Positions 24,496 to 32,607 of a stretch of 64,000 nt of DNA are shown here, piece after piece. Location: positions 310,001 to 374,000 of the forward strand of contig CAVUFC010000021.1 in NCBI GenBank assembly GCA_963740605.1, written 5' to 3'. The notes under the pieces were generated by a model. It was not told the origin of the DNA. It was given only the letters and a program-made list of their open reading frames with translations, and ran no database searches. The first letter of the stretch is position 1, and every line of letters starts with the position of its first letter. This stretch comes from DASSUW01 sp963740605 (GTDB lineage: Bacteria; Actinomycetota; Thermoleophilia; Solirubrobacterales; Solirubrobacteraceae). A program made the translations under genes and the position numbers.

Positions 24496-25902
24496 CGCCG
24501 GCGCCGTGGCGGCCTTGCGCTGGGCCAGACGGCCCGGGACGAACAGCGCGGCGATCGCACCGGCCGCCAGCACGGCGGCGCCGACCCAGATCGCGCTCGT
24601 CATGCCGTCGGTGTAGGCCGCGGGCGACGCGTACGAGCCGTTGTGCGCGAACACCGTCGCCAGCACCGCGACGCCGAGGACGCCGCCGAGCTCGCGGATC
24701 GCATTGGTCGCGCCGGACGCCTGGCCGGCCTCCTCCGGGCGCACCGAGCTCAGCACGGCGTTGGCGGCGGGCGCGAACACGAGCGACATGCCGGTGCCGG
24801 CCATGATGAACGGGATCACCAGCTCGCTGTAGGGCACGGTCGGCGAGGAGACCGAGGCCAGCCAGCCGATCGCGCCGGCCTGCAGCGCCAGGCCCGTCGC
24901 CATCAGCGGCCGCGACCCGATCCGGTCCGACAGCATGCCGGCGATCGGCGCGATGAAGATCGGCATGATCGTCCACGGCAGGGTCCGCAGCCCGGCCTCC
25001 AGCGGCGAGTAGCCCTGGGCGACCTGGAAGAACTGGGCCAGCAGGAAGATCGAGCCGAAGACGCCGAAGTACATGCTCAGCGACACGAGGTTGACGGACG
25101 CGAAGCCGCGCGACCGGAAGAACCGCAGCGGCAGCATCGGGTGCTCCGTACGCGCCTCCCAGGCCAGGAACGCGGCCACCAGCGCGGCACCGGCGAGCAG
25201 TGAGCCGAGCACCGGGGTGCTCGTCCAGCCGAGCTCGGAGCCGCGGACGATGCCGTAGACGATCCCGAGCAGGCCGGCGCTTGCGAGCGCCACGCCCGGC
25301 AGGTCGAGCTGGCGGGCAGGCCCGCGGCTCTCGGCCAGCTTGGTCGCCGCGAACGGGATCACGGCGATGCCGACGGGGACGTTGATCCAGAAGATCCAGT
25401 GCCACGAGATGCCGTCGACGACGGCGCCGCCGACCAGCGGGCCGAGGGCGACGCCGAGGCCGGAGATGCCCGACCACGCGCCGATCGCCAGCCCGCGCTT
25501 CTCGGCCGGGAAGACCTCGGCGAGCAGCGTCAGCGTCAGGGGGGTCACGATCGCGGCGCCGACGCCCTGGATCCCGCGCGCGGCGATCAGCGCCGCGGTG
25601 GTGGGGGCGAGCGCGGCCGCGGCCGATGCGGCGGTGAACAGCGCAAGACCGATCACGAACATGCGCCGGCGGCCGAACCGATCGCCCAGCGCGGCGCCGG
25701 TCAGCAGTAGAACTGCGTACGACAGCGTGTACGCGTTGACCGTCCACTCCAGCGACTGGATCGTGGCGCCGAGGTCGGCGCGGATGGACGGGAGTGCAGT
25801 GGTGACGACCAGGTTGTCGAGCACGACCATGAACAGCGCGACCGACACGATCGCGAACGTCCAGCCCGGCCGACGATTGTGTTGTGAGTGCTCACTAGGC
25901 AT
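24469..25902 (-). CDS. MFS drug:H+ antiporter, DHA2 (EmrB/QacA) family
   Basis: 477 residues, 14 predicted transmembrane segments, full length. TM1 motif VALFMVVLDNLVVTTALPSI carries the D1 motif, motif A is GDRFGRRRMF, and motif C lies in ISGLGVALGPLVGG. It exports hydrophobic drugs by proton antiport. The promoter region holds three GTGAG/CTCAC inverted repeats, typical of a TetR-type operator, but no regulator gene is adjacent. Confidence 0.9.
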   Translation of the reverse strand: MPSEHSQHNRRPGWTFAIVSVALFMVVLDNLVVTTALPSIRADLGATIQSLEWTVNAYTLSYAVLLLTGAALGDRFGRRRMFVIGLALFTAASAAAALAPTTAALIAARGIQGVGAAIVTPLTLTLLAEVFPAEKRGLAIGAWSGISGLGVALGPLVGGAVVDGISWHWIFWINVPVGIAVIPFAATKLAESRGPARQLDLPGVALASAGLLGIVYGIVRGSELGWTSTPVLGSLLAGAALVAAFLAWEARTEHPMLPLRFFRSRGFASVNLVSLSMYFGVFGSIFLLAQFFQVAQGYSPLEAGLRTLPWTIMPIFIAPIAGMLSDRIGSRPLMATGLALQAGAIGWLASVSSPTVPYSELVIPFIMAGTGMSLVFAPAANAVLSSVRPEEAGQASGATNAIRELGGVLGVAVLATVFAHNGSYASPAAYTDGMTSAIWVGAAVLAAGAIAALFVPGRLAQRKAATAPALAQVEAAA

Positions 25903-25980
25903 GGTTGTGAGTATTCACTCACTTCGCTGGTCCGTCAAGGGCTCGGCGAGCGCCTACGCGCCAAGTGAGTGGTGGCTCAC
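25884..25980. promoter_or_regulatory. Triple GTGAG/CTCAC operator-like inverted repeats
   Basis: Three inverted repeats of the same half-site: 25884-25895 (2-nt spacer, within the first MFS codons), 25907-25922 (GTGAGTATTCACTCAC, 6-bp arms) and 25965-25980 (6-nt spacer). They flank the MFS start and could bind a dimeric repressor. Confidence 0.5.
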
Positions 25981-26020
25981 AACTTCAACTGCGGCTGGGT
26001 GGGGTGATCAGGGAGCCAGC

Positions 26021-26133
26021 CAGCATTTCGTCACAATCGCGCCCGGCGACGCCGTCCGTGTGACGTTCGTCCCCTATAGCCAGCATTTCGTCGCACTCAC
26101 GGCCGGCGAGCCCAGCATTGCGACGAAATGCTG
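26021..26133. repeat. Three copies of a 14-mer, two direct and one inverted
   Basis: CAGCATTTCGTCAC at 26021-26034 and CAGCATTTCGTCGC at 26081-26094 lie exactly 60 nt apart. The reverse complement GCGACGAAATGCTG is at 26120-26133, preceded by CAGCATT (26113-26119), making a local palindrome. The stretch 25903-26184 carries no convincing gene; besides the GTGAG repeats this array is its only visible structure. Confidence 0.6.
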
Positions 26134-26184
26134 CCTCCCACGCCTCCCTCAATGCCGCAGTTGAAGTTCGACCCGGGCGGGCGG

Positions 26185-26562
26185 CTACTCGCCCGCCCAG
26201 GGAACCTCGACCGAGTCTTCGGTCGGCGAATCGCGCGCGACGACGTACTCCGCCGCCTCGGCGTCGGAGAGGTTCGTGAGCAGATGGGTCTCGCGCGGGG
26301 GGACGTAGACCATGTCCCCGGGGCCGAGCGAGACCGTCTGCTCGAGCTGGTCTCCCCACTTGACCTCGAGCTGCCCGGACAGCATGTAGACGGCGCTCTC
26401 GCAGGACTCGTGGTAGTGGGGCCGCGACTGGGCGCCGGCCGGCACGCGGAAGACGCCCATGTAGATGTTCGTGGCCCCGGTGGTCGCCTGCGAGATCTCC
26501 GCGCCGCCGACGACGCCACGGGCAGTGGCGCGGTCCTCGGCTGCTGGCTTGACGACCTTCAT
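26185..26562 (-). CDS. Cupin-domain protein
   Basis: 125 residues. Single cupin with motif 1 PHYHESCESAVYMLSGQ and motif 2 PGDMVYVPPRETH, supplying His and Glu ligands for one metal ion. Probably a small-molecule-binding protein or dioxygenase-like enzyme; no partner indicates a substrate. The ATG lies 7 nt from TAGTCT, and the TAG of that -10 element is also the stop codon of the aminotransferase upstream. Confidence 0.85.
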   Translation of the reverse strand: MKVVKPAAEDRATARGVVGGAEISQATTGATNIYMGVFRVPAGAQSRPHYHESCESAVYMLSGQLEVKWGDQLEQTVSLGPGDMVYVPPRETHLLTNLSDAEAAEYVVARDSPTEDSVEVPWAGE

Positions 26563-26569
26563 GGCCGCC

Positions 26570-26575
26570 AGACTA
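26570..26575 (-). promoter_or_regulatory. -10 element (TAGTCT) overlapping a stop codon
   Basis: Minus-strand TAGTCT with a 7-nt gap to the cupin ATG; its first three bases are the aminotransferase stop. Confidence 0.45.
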
Positions 26576-27775
26576 GTGCCACGCGTCGTGCAGCCGCGCC
26601 AGGCCCTCCGCGATCTCGTCCGGGGAATGGGTCGTGAAGGAGAACCGCAGCGTGGCGCGATCCGGCTCGCCGGCGAAGAACGGGTAGCCGGGGACGAACG
26701 CCACGTCCCGCGCGAGTGCGCGCGTGAGCAGGTCCTCGGCGTCCCAGCCGTCCGGCAGTCGCGCCCACACGAACATGCCGCCGTCGGGTCGGTTGTGAGT
26801 CGCGCCTGGCGGGAGCGCGGCCAGGAGCCCTACGAGCAGCGCGTCGCGGCGCGCGCCGTACACGTCGCGCAGGCGGGCGAGGTGGGCGTCGAGGTCGACG
26901 GCGGCGAGCCAGCGCGCCGCGGCCGCCTGGTCGATCGTCGACGAGTGCAGGTCCGCCGCCTGCTTGGCGACGACCAGCGACGAGCGCAGCGAGGCGGGGG
27001 TCCGGATCCAGCCGATCCGCAGGCCCGGCGCCGCGACCTTCGACAGCGTCGACAGGCACAGCGTGCGGTCGGGGGCAAGCGTGCCGAGGCTCGGCAGCGG
27101 CTCGCCGCGGTAGCGGAGCTCGCCGTACGGGTCGTCCTCGAGCAGCCAGAACCCGTAGCGCTCGGCGACCGCGGCCAGCGCGACGCGCCGCTCCAGCGGC
27201 AGCGTGCGGCCGGTCGGGTTGTGGAACGTCGGGATCGTGTAGAGCATCCGCGCGCTGTGGCGCGTCGCCGCGGCGGCGACCGCGCCAGGGTCGAGGCCCT
27301 CGTCGTCGCACGTGACCGGCACCACGCGGGCGCCCGCGAGCGAGAACGCCTGCAGCGCGGCGAGGTACGACGGCTCCTCGACGAGCACGACGTCGCCCGG
27401 CTCCACCAGCACAGTCGCGGCGAGCGTCAGCGCCTGCTGCGAGCCGCTGCAGATCAGCACCTCGTCCGGCCCGGTCGGCAGCCCGCGATCGGTCAGCCGC
27501 GCCGCGATCGCGGCGCGCAGGTCCGGGTCGCCTTCGGTGGTCGAATACTGCAACGTGCGGCCGCCGTCGGCGAGCGCGTCGGCGAACGCCGCGCGCAGCC
27601 CGACGGTGTCGAACAGCTCGGGTGCCGGCAGGCCTCCGGCGAATGAGATCACGCCCGGCCGGGCGGTGAGGGCGAGGATGTCGCGGACCGGCGAGCTGCG
27701 CACGCCGCGCAGGCGCGCCGCGACCTGCGGCTCGGCCGGCACGGCGCGCAATCGGGGGGCGGGAGAGGTCGACAC
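26573..27775 (-). CDS. PLP-dependent aminotransferase, class I/II (LysN/MocR-aminotransferase-like)
   Basis: 400 residues. Landmarks: VISFAGGLPAPELF, LQYSTTEGDPDLR, SGSQQALTL, IPTFHNPTGRT, DDPYGELRY and the Schiff-base Lys in LSTLSKVAAPGLRIGW; the C-terminal Arg is in RFSFTTH. It matches the 2-aminoadipate/branched-chain and aromatic aminotransferase group without the MocR HTH. The GTG start has AGGAG 7 nt upstream. It has its own promoter, leader peptide and hairpin (27814-27893), implying control by an amino acid, probably Leu or Val. Confidence 0.88.
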   Translation of the reverse strand: MSTSPAPRLRAVPAEPQVAARLRGVRSSPVRDILALTARPGVISFAGGLPAPELFDTVGLRAAFADALADGGRTLQYSTTEGDPDLRAAIAARLTDRGLPTGPDEVLICSGSQQALTLAATVLVEPGDVVLVEEPSYLAALQAFSLAGARVVPVTCDDEGLDPGAVAAAATRHSARMLYTIPTFHNPTGRTLPLERRVALAAVAERYGFWLLEDDPYGELRYRGEPLPSLGTLAPDRTLCLSTLSKVAAPGLRIGWIRTPASLRSSLVVAKQAADLHSSTIDQAAAARWLAAVDLDAHLARLRDVYGARRDALLVGLLAALPPGATHNRPDGGMFVWARLPDGWDAEDLLTRALARDVAFVPGYPFFAGEPDRATLRFSFTTHSPDEIAEGLARLHDAWH

Positions 27776-27813
27776 TGCGGTGCTCCTAAGTCGCTGAGAA
27801 GGACGCGGCGTGG

Positions 27814-27859
27814 GCCACCGTCGCCGCCCGCGGCTGCGGGCCGGCTACACGACGGTGGC
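27814..27859 (-). promoter_or_regulatory. Candidate attenuator hairpin in the aminotransferase leader
   Basis: Ten-base arms (GCCACCGTCG at 27859-27850 and CGACGGTGGC at 27823-27814, read on the minus strand) enclose a nested GCCCGC/GCGGGC stem (27841-27826). The upstream arm overlaps codons 8-11 of the leader peptide, so a ribosome stalled near its Val codons would block the outer stem. No U-tract follows. Confidence 0.5.
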
Positions 27860-27880
27860 GCGGCGTACTCGGAGAAGCAC
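27845..27880 (-). CDS. Leader peptide MLLRVRRATVV
   Basis: Eleven codons plus TAG, starting GTG at 27880, 7 nt from a TACCGT -10 element (27893-27888), so probably leaderless. Five of the eleven residues are Leu or Val, with a terminal Val-Val pair inside the 5' arm of the downstream hairpin. Position, composition and hairpin overlap fit a ribosome-attenuation leader for branched-chain amino acids. It is short enough to be chance, hence moderate confidence. Confidence 0.5.
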   Translation of the reverse strand: MLLRVRRATVV

Positions 27881-27887
27881 GACGCCA

Positions 27888-27893
27888 ACGGTA
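27888..27893 (-). promoter_or_regulatory. -10 element (TACCGT) of the leader/aminotransferase transcript
   Basis: TACCGT followed by 7 nt and the leader-peptide GTG; it lies 33 nt past the stop of the upstream SDR gene. Confidence 0.45.
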
Positions 27894-27925
27894 CGGCACC
27901 TATTCCGCAATGTCGACCCTCTCGG

Positions 27926-28753
27926 CTACGTCGTCATGCCGGTGAACTGCCCGCCGGTGATGTTGAGCACCTGGCCGTGCACGTAGTTCGACCACGGCGA
28001 GCAGAGGAAGAACACGCCGCCGGCCGCCTCCTGGGGAGTCCCGGGGCGGCCGAGCGGGATCAGCATCGACGCCATCCCGCGCATCTGGTCCGGGATGCCG
28101 AGCTGGACCTTCTCGCCGCCGATCTCCATCACGTTCGACTCGTCCTTGGACGCGGTGAGCCGCGTCTCGATGTAGCCGAACGCGACGGCGTTGACGTTGA
28201 TCTTGAACTGGCCCCACTCCTTGGCCAGCGTCTTCGTCATGCCGACCACGGCGGCCTTGCCGGCCGCGTAGTTGGCCTGGCCGGCGTTGCCCATCGTGCC
28301 GGAGATCGACGAGACGTTGACGATCTTGCGGAAGACCTCGCGGCCCTCCTCGCGCTCGACCTTGGCCGGCTCGCGCAGGTGCGGCGCGGCGGCGCGGATG
28401 ACCCGGAACGGCACCACCGTGTGGATGTCGAGCATCTTCTGGAACGCGTCGTCGCTCATCTTGTGGATCGGCGCGTCGATCGTGTAGCCGGCGTTGTTGA
28501 CGATGATGTCGAGCTTGCCCCAGGCGTCGATCGCGGTCTGCACGAGCGCGTCGGGGGCGCCGGGCTGCGTGAGGTCGCCGCCGTAGACCACGGTCTCGGC
28601 GTCGATCTCGGATGCCGTCTGCTCGGCGAGGTCGGCGTCGAGGTCGTTGATCAGCACCTTCGCGCCGTGCTCGGCGAGCAGCTCGGCCGTCGCCCGGCCG
28701 ATCCCACGCGCCGAGCCGGTGACGATCGCCACCTTGTCGTCGAGGACTCCCAT
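27926..28753 (-). CDS. SDR-family 3-oxoacyl-ACP/acyl-CoA reductase-like
   Basis: 275 residues of complete classical SDR: VAIVTGSARGIGRATAEL, DLTQPG, VNNAGY, the catalytic Ser in VNVSSISGTMGN, YAAGKAAVVGMTK with YxxxK, and a C-terminal ITGGQFTGM. A 15-residue insertion before the Ser region (KVEREEGREVFRK) is typical of the FabG4/HSD17B4-like branch. GGAGG precedes the ATG. Likely reduces 3-oxoacyl-CoA/ACP or oxidises hydroxyacyl-CoA. Confidence 0.88.
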   Translation of the reverse strand: MGVLDDKVAIVTGSARGIGRATAELLAEHGAKVLINDLDADLAEQTASEIDAETVVYGGDLTQPGAPDALVQTAIDAWGKLDIIVNNAGYTIDAPIHKMSDDAFQKMLDIHTVVPFRVIRAAAPHLREPAKVEREEGREVFRKIVNVSSISGTMGNAGQANYAAGKAAVVGMTKTLAKEWGQFKINVNAVAFGYIETRLTASKDESNVMEIGGEKVQLGIPDQMRGMASMLIPLGRPGTPQEAAGGVFFLCSPWSNYVHGQVLNITGGQFTGMTT

Positions 28754-28826
28754 TTCCTGGCCTCCAGTTCTTGATGGGGCCGGCTCCGGCCCCAGATTCG
28801 TCGTTCGGAGGCCGGAGAGTCTGACG

Positions 28827-29516
28827 CTACGCGGCGAGCGGCGCTGCAGCGGCGACGACGCGACCCGCGTCGAGCGTGACGATCCGGTCGGCCACGCCCG
28901 CGGCGTCGTCGATGTCGCGCGTGAACAGCACGACGGTCACACCGTCCGTGTGCGCGATCTCGCGCAGCAGCAGCAGGAGGTATGCGCCCTCCTCGCAGTC
29001 CATGTCGCCGCACGGCTCGTCGGCGAGGAGGAGAGAGGGGCCGCCGACGAGCGCCCGGGCGAGCGCGACGCGCTGGCGCTCGGCCGCGGTGAGCTGCGAC
29101 GGGAGGTCGTCGGCGCGGTCCGCGAGGCCGACGCGCTCGAGCAGTGCGTCGACCGCCTCGGCCGCCACGGGGCGGCGCGCGATCAGCAGCGGAAGCGCGA
29201 CGTTCTCACGGACGGTGATCGTGGGGAGGACCGACGCGGCTGGGAGCAGCAGGCCGATGCGATCGCGCCGCAGGCGGGTGAGCTCGATGTCGTCGAGGCC
29301 GCGGAGGTTGCGCTCGTCGAGCGTGACGCTGCCGGCGGTGGGGCGATCGAGCCCGGCGAGGAGGTGGAGGAGCGAGGTCTTGCCGGAGCCGGCGGGACCG
29401 ACGATGGCGGTGACCGTGCCGGCCGGCGCCTCGATGGATACGTCGCGAAGCACGTCGACGCCGGTGCGGAGATCACCGACTCGGTGGAAGAGATTGTGCG
29501 CGATGACTCCAGGCAT
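28827..29516 (-). CDS. LolD/MacB-type ABC ATPase with degenerate signature and H-loop
   Basis: 229 residues from the ATG at 29516. Walker A is GPAGSGKTS, the Q-loop region LLLPAASVLP, and Walker B LLLADEPCGD. The LSGGQ signature reads LTAAE and the H-loop (normally THD) reads FTRD, so the switch His is Arg. There is no permease gene beside it; downstream comes an SDR gene, upstream a damaged signalling gene. It could pair with a distant permease or be a non-transport ATPase of reduced activity. Confidence 0.75.
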   Translation of the reverse strand: MPGVIAHNLFHRVGDLRTGVDVLRDVSIEAPAGTVTAIVGPAGSGKTSLLHLLAGLDRPTAGSVTLDERNLRGLDDIELTRLRRDRIGLLLPAASVLPTITVRENVALPLLIARRPVAAEAVDALLERVGLADRADDLPSQLTAAERQRVALARALVGGPSLLLADEPCGDMDCEEGAYLLLLLREIAHTDGVTVVLFTRDIDDAAGVADRIVTLDAGRVVAAAAPLAA

Positions 29517-29709
29517 GGAAGGCACTGTCCCAGCCAACCGCCCGGCGCAAAGGACGGGTAACCGCACCTTTAGGGTGCGCGTGGCACGAGTCTTATGCGG
29601 TTAAGCGCTTGCCATGAGGTGAGATCTCGGCCGCCGGCGATGCCGCGCGCGAGGCGGCGCCAACGAACTGCGGCACCGAGGGAGGCGGCATCGGCCGCGG
29701 CGCGAGTCG

Positions 29710-31421
29710 GTGTCGGCAAGCTCGCTCGACGCCGCCTACGAGCGCGCCGCTCGCACCGAGCTGACCGCGATCGCGACGACGTGGGAGGACGGGTTCGACG
29801 CCAGCGAGCTCGCCGACCCGCAGCTGATGCAGCAGCGCGTCCAGCGGCTGCGCGACCGCAACCCGCACCTGATCAAGATCGCGGTCTCGTGGCACGACGC
29901 CAACGGCGCCACCAGGTCGCCGAGGCGGGCGACGACCCGACGGGACACTCCCCGGCGATCGACGTGGGCCCGCAGGACTACCGCGTCATCGACAACGCCG
30001 ACGGCCACCACGCCGAGATCCACTATCCGGTCGGCGCCGACGCGATGCTCGAGCTGCACTACGACCTCGCCGCGCTCGACAGCGCCCGCGCCAAGGACCG
30101 CACGATCCTCGCGCTGGTCGGCATCGCCGCCGCGCTCGTGCTCGGCGGCCTCGTCAGCCTGCTGCTCGGGCGCACCGTCGTCCGCCGCCTCGACCGCGTT
30201 CGCGCGGTCGCCAACCGCTTGCGTGACGGCGACAACACCGCCCGCACCGAGCTCGGCGGTCGCGACGAGATCGGCGCCCTCGCGCGCGACTTCGACCGCA
30301 TGGCCGACGCGCTGCTCGAGGCGCTCAAGGACCCGCTGACCGGGCTCCTCAACCACCGCGCCTTCCAGGAGCGCCTGGCCGACGAGCTCCGGCGTGCCGA
30401 GCGCGGCGGCTACCCGGTGTCGGTCGTCGCGCTCGACCTCGACGACTTCAAGACGATCAACGCGTCCGGCCACGCGGTCGGGGACGAGGCGCTCCGCATC
30501 GTCGCCGCCGCGGTGCGCGACGAGCTGCGCGCCGGCGACGTCTGCGGCCGCGTCGGCGGCGACGAGTTCATGCTCGCGCTGGTCGCGGCCGACGTCGGGA
30601 CCGCCGACCTGATCGTCGAGCGCATCCGCGCGCGGGTCGGGAGCCCGTTCAGCGCCGGCATCGTCTCGTTCCCCCGCCACGGCACGCTCCAGGACGAGCT
30701 GCTGCACCTCGCCCAGGGCGCGATGTATTGGGCCAAGTCGCACGGCAAGGCGCGCACGTTCGTCTACTCGGACTCGATCGACTTCGCGCTGTCCGCCGAG
30801 GAGGCGGCCGAGCGCAACCTCCGCGCCGGGCTCGTCAACACCGTCCACGCGCTCGCCCGCGCGGTCGACGCCAAGGACGGCTACACCCACTCGCACTCCC
30901 AGCGCGTCGCCCGCTACGCCGCCGAGCTCGGCCGCGCGCTCGGGCTGCCCGAGGACCGGCTCGAGCTGCTGCGCACCGCGGGCGTCCTGCACGACGTCGG
31001 CAAGATCGGAATCCCCGACGCGGTCCTGCTCAAGCCGGCCAAGGTCGACGCCGACGAGTTCGCCGTCATGCGCCGCCACTCCGAGCTCGGCCGCGACATC
31101 ATCGCCGGAGCCGGCCTGGAGGAGATCGCCACCTGGGTCAAGCACCTGCACGAGCGCTTCGACGGCCGCGGCTACCCGGACGGGCTCGCCGCCGAGGTGA
31201 TCCCGCTGGAGAGCCGCATCCTGCACTGCGCCGACGCGCTCGAGGCGATGACCTCGTCGCGGATCTACCGGCCGGGCATGGCAATCGAACGCGCGATCGC
31301 CGAACTCGAGCACGGCGCGGGCTCCCAGTTCGATCCGCAGGTCGCCGGTGTCCTGGTCGACCTCGTGGTCGAGGGCGACCTGCTCACAGACCGTACGATC
31401 GCCCAATCACGTCGAGCATGA
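29710..31421 (+). pseudogene. HAMP-GGDEF-HD-GYP cyclic-di-GMP protein with frameshift and missing N-terminus
   Basis: The first frame (SASSLDAAYERAARTEL ... AVSWHDANGA) is an extracytoplasmic sensor lacking the expected N-terminal transmembrane helix. Near 29,908 the protein continues in another frame (VAEAGDDPTGHSPAID), through TM2 (ILALVGIAAALVLGGLVSLL), HAMP, GGDEF (RVGGDEFML, with a RAGD inhibitory site) and HD-GYP (HDVGKIGIP, RFDGRGYPDG). Cyclase and phosphodiesterase motifs are intact, so only the front is broken. The 3' end overlaps the converging dehydrogenase by 38 nt. Confidence 0.75.
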
Positions 31422-32568
31422 TCTCGTCGGTGCCCGCGCCGATCCGGTTCAGGCGCAGGTCCCGCCACACGCGCTCGATGCCGTACTCCTTCATGTAGCC
31501 GGCGCCGCCGTGGATCTGCAGGCACTCGTCGGCGACCTCGCAGGCGATCCGCGACGCGTACAGCTTCGCCATCGAGATCTCGCGCACCGGATACTCGCCG
31601 TTGGCGAACCTCCACGCGGTCGTGTACGTCAGCTGGCGGGCCGACTCGATCTTCGTCGCCATCTCGGCGAACTTGTGCCGGGTCACCTGGAACTTGCCGA
31701 TCGGCCGCCCGAACGCCTGTCGCTCGTTCGCGTACTGGAGCGTCTTGTCGAACACCGCCTGGGCGCTCGCCACCGCGCCCGCGGCGCCGATCAGCCGCTC
31801 GCCCTGGAGCTCCCACATGATGTGGTAGAAGCCCTTGCCGATCTCGCCGAGGACGGCGCTGTGCGGCACGCGCACGTCCTGAAACGCGAGCAGCGCGGTG
31901 TCCGAGGCGTGCATGCCGAGCTTCTGCAGCCGCTCCTCGCGGATCACGCCCGGCAGGTCCATGTCGACGATCAACAGCGTGAAGCCGTCGTAGCCCGCGT
32001 CGGCGTCCGTCTTCGTCACCAGCACGATGAAGTCGGCCCGGTGGCCGTTGGTGATGTAGGTCTTCGCGCCGTTGATGACCCACTCGTCGCCGTCGCGCAC
32101 CGCACGGGTCTTGATCCCGGAGACATCGCTGCCGGCGTCAGGCTCGGTGATGCCGAGGCAGGAGATCTTCTCGCCGCGGATCGACGGCACGAGGTAGTCC
32201 TGCTTCTGCTCCTCGGTGCCGAAGAGGTAGACCGGCGGCGTCGCCATGTCGGTGTGGACCGCCACGCCCATGCACAGGCCGCCGGAGTTTGACTGCACGA
32301 TCTCCTCCGCGAGGACGAGGTTGCAGTAGTAGTCGCCGCCCTGGCCGCCGTACTCCTCGGGATAGGACAGACCGAGCAGCCCGAGCTCGCCCATCCGCCT
32401 GAAGACCGAGTCGGGGAAGGTCGTCTCCTCCCACTCGTCCGCGTGCGGCCGCAGCTCCTTCGTCACGAACGCGCGGATCGACTCCCGCAGCGCCTCATGC
32501 TCGTCGGTGAAGATGAAGTGGCGCCGCGCGGCGCCGTGGTCCGGCTTGGAGACGTCGGTGGCGGCCAT
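31384..32568 (-). CDS. Acyl-CoA dehydrogenase
   Basis: 394 residues, standard length. Signature regions are ITEPDAGSDVSGIKT, WVINGAKTYITNG, RQAFGRPIGKFQ, and QIHGGAGYMKEYGIERVWRD followed by GAGTDEIM, where the Glu is the catalytic base in the short/medium-chain position. It forms FAD-dependent trans-2-enoyl-CoA. It is divergent from an enoyl-CoA hydratase gene at 32608 that would take the next beta-oxidation step; both have leaderless -10 elements in the 39-nt gap. Confidence 0.93.
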   Translation of the reverse strand: MAATDVSKPDHGAARRHFIFTDEHEALRESIRAFVTKELRPHADEWEETTFPDSVFRRMGELGLLGLSYPEEYGGQGGDYYCNLVLAEEIVQSNSGGLCMGVAVHTDMATPPVYLFGTEEQKQDYLVPSIRGEKISCLGITEPDAGSDVSGIKTRAVRDGDEWVINGAKTYITNGHRADFIVLVTKTDADAGYDGFTLLIVDMDLPGVIREERLQKLGMHASDTALLAFQDVRVPHSAVLGEIGKGFYHIMWELQGERLIGAAGAVASAQAVFDKTLQYANERQAFGRPIGKFQVTRHKFAEMATKIESARQLTYTTAWRFANGEYPVREISMAKLYASRIACEVADECLQIHGGAGYMKEYGIERVWRDLRLNRIGAGTDEIMLDVIGRSYGL

Positions 32569-32574
32569 GCGTCA

Positions 32575-32599
32575 ACGCTAACCCGTCCGGCGTTAGGGT
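32575..32599. promoter_or_regulatory. Divergent leaderless promoters of the dehydrogenase and hydratase
   Basis: Minus-strand TAGCGT (32580-32575) lies 6 nt from the dehydrogenase ATG; plus-strand TAGGGT (32594-32599) lies 8 nt from the hydratase ATG at 32608. Here the two -10 elements are separate. Confidence 0.5.
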
Positions 32600-32607
32600 G
32601 CGGCACC

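Noticed and set aside
26021..26133. Repeat array as a CRISPR or replication origin
   Set aside because: Only three 14-nt copies in mixed orientation, no spacer regularity beyond one 60-nt interval, and no cas, dnaA or rep gene nearby.
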